In this document: piece by piece, positions 58,531-64,000 of the stretch
How positions within the stretch are numbered: position 1 is the stretch's first letter
How the letters are laid out: every line of letters begins with the position of its first letter
NCBI RefSeq assembly: GCF_019264485.1
Contig: NZ_JAHVAA010000006.1
Coordinates: 1 to 64,000, forward strand
Source of the DNA: Sediminibacterium sp.
Lineage (GTDB): Bacteria > Bacteroidota > Bacteroidia > Chitinophagales > Chitinophagaceae
Direction: 5' to 3'
Length of the DNA stretch: 64,000 nucleotides
Notes under the pieces: generated by a model
What the model was told of the DNA's origin: nothing
The model's database searches: none
The model's input: only the letters and a program-made list of their open reading frames with translations
Made by a program: the position numbers and the translations under genes

Positions 58531-59466
58531 CTAAAACATGCGAACACCCACCTGTAATGATCCATAGCTTTGTGTACGCAACTGGCTTGCGGTTTCGCGG
58601 GATTGATGGGTAAATTCGAGTCGGCTGCTAAAACGGTTTTTAGCAAAACAAATACCCCAGCGCTGTTCAATTACCCATTTTTCGGGTTGGGCGAGAACGG
58701 CGCCGTTTCCTTTACTGAATAAGCCACCCTGTAAACTGGCATTATAAACCTGCAGAAGAACGGAAGGATAAGCATAAGCAAACAGTTCCATTTTCCTTTT
58801 GGGTGCAGCATAACCCGAGCTAACCCTTGTGTTAAAAAGAACAGAGCTCTTATTGTTTTCGTAAGAACCAATACAAAGAATAGCGCCTGCCCTTGCATTG
58901 GTAAAATGTGTGCCCAGTGTTGCTTCTGCCAGTGGAACCAGTTTTACCATATCCTGTACATTGAACAGGGTTTGGGTAAAAGAAGCATTGAAGTCAATAC
59001 CAATGGCATTTCTTACCTGGTATTTCCATCCTTCAAAACGTTTAAAGCCAAGCAGTTTATGGTAACTGTTTTGCAGGGCTTCACCCAGGGAAGCATTACC
59101 TACCACACCGAGGCTGCTGCCCCATTGAAAAAGGGCATCATTTTTATAACTGTTCAATTGCGAATAGCGTACAAAGAGATAACCACAATAGGGGCGGTCT
59201 ATTTCATTTGCTGTTTCTGCTTTTTTGGAAACAGGGGTGAAAATTTTTTGTCCGACTTCAAAAGAACGGATTTTCTTACGCAAGCCGGAAGTATCGGCTA
59301 TGCGATAGTTCAGGAAAAAACCATTGGTATAATAAGCGTCTTTTATTTGTAAAAGAAAAGCATCATTTTCTGAAGTAAAGGAAAACTCCCGGCGCAGGTA
59401 TTGGGTTTGTTGTGCAAAACAACAATGCAGCAGCAGGCAGCAGACAGTCGTTAACAAAAACCTCAT
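58531..59466 (-). CDS. LpxR-like outer-membrane lipid A deacylase family protein
   Basis: 311 residues: signal peptide (RFLLTTVCCLLLHCCFAQQ), then the DUF2219/LpxR pattern: REFSFTSENDAFLLQIKDAY, YYTNGFFLNYRIADTSG, FTNARAGAILCIGSYENNKS and barrel strands to SYGSLQVGVRMF. LpxR removes the 3'-acyloxyacyl chain of lipid A in Salmonella; here catalytic residues N/H are suggested by TNGF and THFTN, but activity is not certain. Abuts the nitrilase gene by 20 bp. Confidence 0.82.
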   Translation of the reverse strand: MRFLLTTVCCLLLHCCFAQQTQYLRREFSFTSENDAFLLQIKDAYYTNGFFLNYRIADTSGLRKKIRSFEVGQKIFTPVSKKAETANEIDRPYCGYLFVRYSQLNSYKNDALFQWGSSLGVVGNASLGEALQNSYHKLLGFKRFEGWKYQVRNAIGIDFNASFTQTLFNVQDMVKLVPLAEATLGTHFTNARAGAILCIGSYENNKSSVLFNTRVSSGYAAPKRKMELFAYAYPSVLLQVYNASLQGGLFSKGNGAVLAQPEKWVIEQRWGICFAKNRFSSRLEFTHQSRETASQLRTQSYGSLQVGVRMF

Positions 59467-59521
59467 CAGGGGGTATCTTTCTGTGAACTAAGATAAAATT
59501 ATTCTTTCACCATAATGAAAA

Positions 59522-59617
59522 ACCTCTGCGTAAACTCCGCGTTCTCTCGTTCTCTGCGGTGAACTTACGCGAATATTCACCGCAGAGAACGAGAGGAAAC
59601 AGAGTTTACACGGAGGT
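59522..59617. repeat. Long hairpin entering the recX 3' end, CTCTGCGT/CTCCGTG family
   Basis: Left arm 59522-59562 (ACCTCTGCGTAAACTCCGCG and on to CTGCGGTGAA); right arm 59576-59617 (TTCACCGCAGAGAACGAGAG and on to ACACGGAGGT). Twenty bp pair perfectly next to the loop, and about 15 more outside. The right arm supplies the recX stop and the last codons (TSV). Its words recur at 38930 and 61911. Confidence 0.88.
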
Positions 59618-60082
59618 GCGGATTTGGGCGATGGCTTGCTGTATGAGCGGGGCTTCGTAGCCTTTTTGGAGGAGGTATTGTGTGGTTTTTGCCAGGCGGT
59701 TGAGGTGCTGTTCGTTTTTTAATGCCCGCCATTTTGTTTGGGCCAGTTTGAGCAAAACAAGCCTGTAATCATCCTCGTCAATTTCTTTTAAGGCAGATTT
59801 AATGTTGGCCGTACTGATTCTTTTTTGCTTTAATTCATAGCTGATTTTTATCCGCCCCCATTTTTTTAAACGGAAATGTCCACCCGCAAACTGCTTTGCA
59901 AAACGGGCTTCATTCAGGTAATCTTCCTCAATTAACCGGCTGACCAGTAGATCAACCTCGGTTTTGCGTAGACCAAAGCCAAATAGTTTTTCGCTGACCT
60001 CATAATGGTTTCGCTCCTGGTAGGCACAATAATGCCTTATTTTTTGCCAGGCCTGATCGGGGTTAAGCTTGTTGCGAAACAT
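59606..60082 (-). CDS. recX: RecX regulatory protein
   Basis: 158 residues of the RecX tandem three-helix family: IRHYCAYQERNHYEVSEKLF, LIEEDYLNEARFAKQFAGG, KLKKWGRIKISYELKQKR-like core (HFRLKKWGRIKISYELKQKR) and KGYEAPLIQQAI. Binds RecA filaments and limits their growth. The last few residues (RTSV) are encoded by the repeat that overlaps the gene end, so the original tail may have been replaced. No recA in the window. Confidence 0.9.
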   Translation of the reverse strand: MFRNKLNPDQAWQKIRHYCAYQERNHYEVSEKLFGFGLRKTEVDLLVSRLIEEDYLNEARFAKQFAGGHFRLKKWGRIKISYELKQKRISTANIKSALKEIDEDDYRLVLLKLAQTKWRALKNEQHLNRLAKTTQYLLQKGYEAPLIQQAIAQIRTSV

Positions 60083-60144
60083 ATGACAGACAATAAATTG
60101 TGTATTTATTAGTTATATTTGTTTGCATATCCGAATCCGTTTTC

Positions 60145-60561
60145 ATGAGCCCTGTACAACTCAGTATTTGTTTGATTGATGATGATAAAATTTATCAGTT
60201 CACAGCAAGAAAAATGCTGGAAGCAACTGGTATGACCAAACAAATCCAGTCTTTTTACGACGGCAGTGAGGCCCTGACTTTTTTCTCTGGCGAAAATAGT
60301 AATGATGTGGCGAACCTCCCCGATGTGATTTTCCTCGATATTAATATGCCCGTCATGAATGGTTGGGAGTTTCTGGAAGAGTATGAAAAACTGTGTAACC
60401 AGTTTCCCAAAAATATGCTGCTCTATGTGGTCAGTTCATCGGTTGATGATGCCGACATACGCCGCTCCAAGCAATACGGCTCAGTTACAGATTATATTGT
60501 AAAGCCTATTACCCGAATGCGTTACCAGGAATTACTGGAAAGCATTGGCTCGGTTTCCTGA
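60145..60561 (+). CDS. Single-domain response regulator
   Basis: 138 residues from ATG 60145 (MSPVQLSICLIDDDKIYQFT); the longer frame upstream has no support. Receiver with IDDD (11-14), Asp65 (VIFLDINMPVMNGWE), Ser in VVSSSV and Lys in VKPITR. No output domain. TATATTTG at 60114-60121 is a plausible promoter. Its kinase is not adjacent; the sensor at the right window edge is a candidate by proximity only. Confidence 0.9.
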   Translation: MSPVQLSICLIDDDKIYQFTARKMLEATGMTKQIQSFYDGSEALTFFSGENSNDVANLPDVIFLDINMPVMNGWEFLEEYEKLCNQFPKNMLLYVVSSSVDDADIRRSKQYGSVTDYIVKPITRMRYQELLESIGSVS

Positions 60562-60644
60562 CCCAATTCACAACTGATTCACATTGTTATTTTTTTCCGG
60601 GTCATGAGCGCCAATTTTGGTTACGGAATGTTAACATTTTGCCT

Positions 60645-60663
60645 TAGGTTTGTTGCAAACCTA
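60645..60663 (+). promoter_or_regulatory. Promoter box and hairpin in front of dnaN
   Basis: TAGGTTTG (60645-60652) fits TAnnTTTG and partly overlaps a perfect inverted repeat AGGTTTG-TTG-CAAACCT (60647-60663), 12 bp before the dnaN ATG. The overlap might couple initiation to a leader hairpin or an operator. Confidence 0.5.
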
Positions 60664-60674
60664 AATTCCGCAGA

Positions 60675-61790
60675 ATGAAATTTATTGTTTCTTCCTCTTC
60701 TCTCTTAAAACACCTGCAGCAGATCAGCGGTGTAATTAATGCGAACACGGTATTACCGATTCTGGAGGATTTTTTATTTGAAATACAGGACAAAAAACTC
60801 AATGTAGTAGCCACAGACCTCGAAACTGTAATGCGTGTACAGATGGATGTGGAAAGCAAGGCAAACGGAAAGGTTTGTATCCCGGCAAAAATCCTGATGG
60901 ATTCTTTAAAAAATATTGCAGATCAACCACTTACGTTTAATATCGACAAGAATTTTGCCATTGAAATTACCAGCGATAATGGTAAGTACAAGGTCATGGG
61001 CGAAAACCCCGATAATTTCCCCAAAGAACCCGCTGCCGATGATACCACTGGTTTTGAAATGACCAGCAGCGGCTTATTAACAGCCATTACCAAAACACTG
61101 TTTGCCGTAAGTAATGATGACCTCAGACCGGCTATGACAGGTGTGTTTTTTGAATTATCGAAAGACGGTGTTCAGTTTGTGGCCACCGACGCACATCGTC
61201 TGGTGAAATATAAACGCACCGATGCAAAAGCGTCGAAAACAGATTCGTTCATCGTTCCCAAAAAACCATTGAACCTGTTAAAGAATGCTTTGCCCGATAA
61301 TGATGATGCTATTACCGTAAGTTATAACAGCAATCACCTTTTTGTAAACCACGGATCAACACAAATGATCTGTAGACTGATAGATGCGCGTTTCCCTGAT
61401 TATAAAGTGGTGATACCTGCAGATAATCCATACAAACTGGTGGTGAACAAAGCCGATTTTCAGAATGCACTGCGTCGCGTAAACGTGTTCAGTAATAAAA
61501 GCACCAATCAGGTGGCTTTAAGTATTACGGGTAGCGAATTGCAAATGGCAGCACAGGATATTGATTTCAGTTTTGAAGGAAATGAAAGAATGAATTGCCA
61601 GTATGATGGTGAGGATCTCCAGATTGCCTTTAATGCCAAGTTCCTGATTGAAATGCTGAGTGCAGCCGATACAGAGGATATAAAAATGGAACTCTCCACT
61701 CCTACCAAAGCGGGATTGATTAAACCAACAGAACAGGCCGAAGGAGAAGACCTGTTGATGCTGGTAATGCCTTTGATGCTGAATAACTAA
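60675..61790 (+). CDS. dnaN: DNA polymerase III beta subunit (sliding clamp)
   Basis: 371 residues, three clamp domains: MKFIVSSSSLLKHLQQISGV (opening), INANTVLPILEDFLFEIQDK, ENPDNFPKEP, FVATDAHRLVKYKR, and the end EGEDLLMLVMPLMLNN (MPMRL-type C-terminus, here MPLMLNN). Confers processivity on polymerase III. Not adjacent to dnaA or recF in the window. Strong terminator follows. Confidence 0.96.
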   Translation: MKFIVSSSSLLKHLQQISGVINANTVLPILEDFLFEIQDKKLNVVATDLETVMRVQMDVESKANGKVCIPAKILMDSLKNIADQPLTFNIDKNFAIEITSDNGKYKVMGENPDNFPKEPAADDTTGFEMTSSGLLTAITKTLFAVSNDDLRPAMTGVFFELSKDGVQFVATDAHRLVKYKRTDAKASKTDSFIVPKKPLNLLKNALPDNDDAITVSYNSNHLFVNHGSTQMICRLIDARFPDYKVVIPADNPYKLVVNKADFQNALRRVNVFSNKSTNQVALSITGSELQMAAQDIDFSFEGNERMNCQYDGEDLQIAFNAKFLIEMLSAADTEDIKMELSTPTKAGLIKPTEQAEGEDLLMLVMPLMLNN

Positions 61791-61813
61791 ACTTCTATAC
61801 CTGCCTATAAAAA

Positions 61814-61848
61814 GCCCCGATCTGCCTAAGGCGGATTCGGGGTTTTTT
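61814..61848 (+). terminator. Rho-independent terminator after dnaN
   Basis: GCCCCGATCTGCC pairs with GGCGGATTCGGGG with one bulged T, around a TAA loop, followed by six T. Confidence 0.85.
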
Positions 61849-61855
61849 GTGGGGG

Positions 61856-62026
61856 TGGAGACCGGAAGTCCGGAAGTCCGGAAGATGATTGATTTACTAA
61901 ACCACCCTCCGTGTAACTCCGTGGTTAACCACAGAGGTAAAGGAGTACGGCACAGAGTTGCACGGAGGTCTTAGAAGTATTCAAATCTCCTCCGGACTTT
62001 CGGACTTCCGGTCTTTCCGACTCCTG
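61856..62026. repeat. Composite repeat, copy 2, opposite orientation to 38878-39066
   Basis: Left arm GACCGGAAGTCCGGAAGTCC (61859 on), linker AAGATGATTGATTTACTAAA (61883-61902), the inner palindrome (CCTCCGTGTAACTCCGTGG and mirror, 61917-61969) interrupted by about 23 extra bases (GTAAAGGAGTACGGCAC), and right arm GGACTTTCGGACTTCCGGTC. The linker is the exact reverse complement of the one in copy 1. Real copying between sites is therefore likely. Confidence 0.9.
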
Positions 62027-62073
62027 AACTACCCAATTAATTTGTACATTGAATCAATAATTGCCTGTCTGTT

Positions 62074-62895
62074 ATGATCGAAAACATCATTCAATATTTC
62101 AGTACCATCCCCAGTTTACACCGGGCTTTAATACTGGCCGGTGGCATTACTTTTTTCTGGATAATAGAAGGTGCCATTCCTTTGTTCGGTTTTAAGTATA
62201 ACAAATGGAAACATGCATCCATTAATATCTTTTTTACGATTACCACCATCGTCATCAACTTTGCTTTTGCCTTATTGATTGTACAATCGAGCGACTGGGC
62301 AGTAGCCAATGGTGTTGGTTTACTGCAATGGGTGAACGTGAGTCAATGGCTCTTCCTGATCCTTGGCCTCCTGTTACTTGATCTCATTGGTGCCTGGTTT
62401 ATTCATTTTATTGAACACAAGATTAAATGGATGTGGAAATTTCATATGGTGCACCATGCCGATACACATGTTGATACCACCACGGCCAATCGTCATCATC
62501 CGGGTGAAAGCGTATTTCGTGCGGTGTTTACGATGATCGGTGTAATCGTATGTGGTGCTCCCATGTGGCTGGTAATGTTGTACCAGAGTATGAGTGCGGT
62601 ATTGTCGCAATTCAATCATGCCAATATACGTTTGCCTTTGTGGCTTGATAAAGCGATCAGTTGGGTAATTGTTTCACCCGATATGCATAAAGTGCATCAT
62701 CATTATGTGCGTCCGCAAACCGATTCTAATTATGGGAATATTTTTTCTGTATGGGATCGGCTCTTTGGTACTTTCAATTATACACCAGTAGAACAGTTGC
62801 GTTATGGACTCGATGTACTCGATGACAGTACTGATGAAAACTTAGCCTACCAGTTAAAGATACCCTTCGATAGTAAGGTGAAAACAGACTACTGA
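62074..62895 (+). CDS. Sterol desaturase/fatty-acid hydroxylase-family membrane enzyme
   Basis: 273 residues, four or more helices, and the eight-His di-iron pattern: WFIHFIEHKIKWMWKFHMVHH (split: HFIEHKIKWMW, KFHMVHHADTHVDTT), NRHHPGE, and DMHKVHHHYVRPQTDSNYG. Hydroxylates or desaturates a lipid or carotenoid. A link with the carotenoid genes at the left is possible but unproven. Followed by a perfect 24-bp hairpin. Confidence 0.9.
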   Translation: MIENIIQYFSTIPSLHRALILAGGITFFWIIEGAIPLFGFKYNKWKHASINIFFTITTIVINFAFALLIVQSSDWAVANGVGLLQWVNVSQWLFLILGLLLLDLIGAWFIHFIEHKIKWMWKFHMVHHADTHVDTTTANRHHPGESVFRAVFTMIGVIVCGAPMWLVMLYQSMSAVLSQFNHANIRLPLWLDKAISWVIVSPDMHKVHHHYVRPQTDSNYGNIFSVWDRLFGTFNYTPVEQLRYGLDVLDDSTDENLAYQLKIPFDSKVKTDY

Positions 62896-62900
62896 AACAG

Positions 62901-62955
62901 ATGAACAGCAGAATGTCGAATATCCAACTTCGATATTCGACATTCTGCTGTTCAT
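62901..62955. repeat. Perfect 24-bp hairpin of GAATnnn words
   Basis: ATGAACAGCAGAATGTCGAA plus TATC (62901-62924) and its exact reverse complement (62932-62955) flank a 7-nt loop (CAACTTC). The longest perfect stem of the set. The stem includes GAATGTC GAATATC words in 7-nt register. Confidence 0.94.
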
Positions 62956-62995
62956 TATTGACAACATATAACGCATCTTTGCTGAAATTTGTTTC

Positions 62996-63724
62996 ATGAA
63001 AACTGCGGCTTTTATTCCTGCCCGTTATGCTGCCACCCGTTTTCCGGCAAAGCTCATGCAAACGCTTGGTTCGAAAACAGTGATCAGGCATACGTATGAT
63101 AATACACTGGCAACAGAACTGTTCGATGATGTGTATGTGGTAACCGACAGCGATATTATTTTTCAGGAAATTACCACGCATGGTGGTAAAGCTATCATGA
63201 GTAAAAAAACACATGAAAGTGGCAGCGACCGTATAGCTGAGGCTGTAGCCGGTATTGAAGTTGATATTGTGGTAAATGTACAGGGCGATGAACCTTTTGT
63301 AAAACGCCAGCCACTAGAACAGTTGTTGCAGGTATTTGAAGCTGAGGCCGGACAATCCGTTCAGGTGGCTTCACTGATGCAGGTGCTAAAGGAGAAACAG
63401 TTTATTGAAGACCCTAACTATGTGAAAGTGGCGGTTGACAGGAATTACAATGCATTGATGTTTTCGAGGAGTGTATTGCCATATCCGAGAGATAGGGCAT
63501 TACCCATTACTTACTATGAACATATTGGTGTATACGCTTTTCGTAAGCAGGCCCTGCTCAATTTTACCGACTGGCCCATGACGCCACTGGAAGCAGCCGA
63601 AAAAATTGAATGCCTTCGTTACCTCGAATATGGTGTTTCCATAAAAATGGTGGTTACAGACTATATGGGTGTGGAAATTGATACCCCCGAAGACCTTGAA
63701 AGGGCCAGCAGGATGCTAAGCTGA
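62996..63724 (+). CDS. kdsB: 3-deoxy-manno-octulosonate cytidylyltransferase
   Basis: 242 residues. KdsB signatures: [19 protein letters not shown] (CTP-binding), [65 protein letters not shown] and [16 protein letters not shown]-like end ([20 protein letters not shown]). Activates KDO as CMP-KDO for lipid A assembly, fitting the LpxR-like gene close by. Monocistronic. Confidence 0.96.
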   Translation: MKTAAFIPARYAATRFPAKLMQTLGSKTVIRHTYDNTLATELFDDVYVVTDSDIIFQEITTHGGKAIMSKKTHESGSDRIAEAVAGIEVDIVVNVQGDEPFVKRQPLEQLLQVFEAEAGQSVQVASLMQVLKEKQFIEDPNYVKVAVDRNYNALMFSRSVLPYPRDRALPITYYEHIGVYAFRKQALLNFTDWPMTPLEAAEKIECLRYLEYGVSIKMVVTDYMGVEIDTPEDLERASRMLS

Positions 63725-63805
63725 AAAAGGCCTTAAATCGATGCAACAGTGAATGGCAAGACCTATCTTTACATACCCCGGTCTTTACCCATAACTGATT
63801 GAAGC

Positions 63806-64000
63806 ATGAGTACTCCCCTAAAGAGCAAAGCACCTAAAATGTATGGCAGGGTTCGCTGGTTGTTTTTCTTTTCCCTTCTTACCCTGGTATGTCTGGGAGG
63901 GGTTTTATATCAACAGCAAAAAGACCTTTCACAAGCAAGCTACTGGCTCAACCATACTTATTCTATCCTGAAAGAAGTAGCACAGTTGAAATCATCTGTG
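63806..64000 (+). CDS. Membrane sensor with CHASE3-like domain, N-terminal part
   Basis: 65 codons to the window edge. Positively charged start, one strong helix (WLFFFSLLTLVCLGGVLYQ) and then a predicted periplasmic part, YWLNHTYSILKEVAQLKSSV, with the 'W..HT..VL' pattern that opens CHASE3 domains. CHASE3 commonly precedes histidine kinases or cyclases. The next domain lies beyond the window. Confidence 0.6.
   Translation, partial: MSTPLKSKAPKMYGRVRWLFFFSLLTLVCLGGVLYQQQKDLSQASYWLNHTYSILKEVAQLKSSV

Overview
The window looks like a chromosomal segment of a member of the Bacteroidota, most likely family Chitinophagaceae. This is inferred from a type IX secretion (T9SS) sorting domain next to a PorP/SprF gene, a GH3-family acyl-adenylating enzyme, an S23-type four-helix-bundle gene, an AraC-tailed response regulator, TAnnTTTG promoter boxes and AT-leaning codon use. 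No rRNA or tRNA gene was found. Both edges are cut: the left edge lies inside an IS3-family transposase gene, the right edge inside a membrane sensor gene.

Layout. (1) 1-4.7 kb: a minus-strand photoheterotrophy operon, proteorhodopsin > crtY > blh > flavin-reductase-like gene, bounded by an IS3-family end and a decayed serine-hydrolase gene. The pump has the proton-pumping DTE set and Met at the tuning site. (2) 5.1-14.5 kb: a dense two-component block with five overlapping plus-strand genes (NarL-type regulator, single REC, PAS kinase, REC-kinase hybrid, REC-AraC), then two minus-strand PAS/GAF kinases with a small unknown protein between them. (3) 14.7-20 kb: orphan ABC ATPase, threonylcarbamoyl-AMP synthase, small proteins, an ECF sigma factor with a membrane partner, a LuxR-type regulator and an Xre protein. 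(4) 20-31 kb: UvrD/PcrA helicase, SRPBCC plus membrane protein, CorA, TonB-type barrel, porin, MATE exporter, then an 0.8 kb gene-poor stretch with an 11-bp iteron-like array. (5) 31-37.6 kb: a 1516-residue T9SS adhesin and its PorP/SprF partner. (6) 38-50.7 kb: regulator, cytochrome c, lipoprotein, NifU-like, DinB, META, PnuC/NadR NAD salvage, MtgA, LysE, cyclophilin, GH3, glycosyltransferase. (7) 50.9-64 kb: inositol monophosphatase, ThiL, S41 peptidase, a two-gene unknown pair, an orphan ParD antitoxin, NagA, nitrilase, LpxR-like, RecX, REC, DnaN, sterol desaturase, KdsB, partial CHASE3-like sensor.

The most unusual feature is not a gene. About twenty intergenic sites carry degenerate arrays of 7-nt (sometimes 8-nt) words, usually folded into long inverted repeats. 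The words differ between sites (CTTGnnn, GACTTCCG, CATGGTC, GAATnnn, TTCnnTA, CACTACT), but within most sites the two arms match, including the order of the variable bases. Similar words have entered coding sequence in the nadR-like gene, an S41 peptidase gene and the recX tail. One composite is present twice in opposite orientation 23 kb apart. I regard this as the best candidate for an undescribed system in the window; its mechanism and role are unknown from sequence alone.
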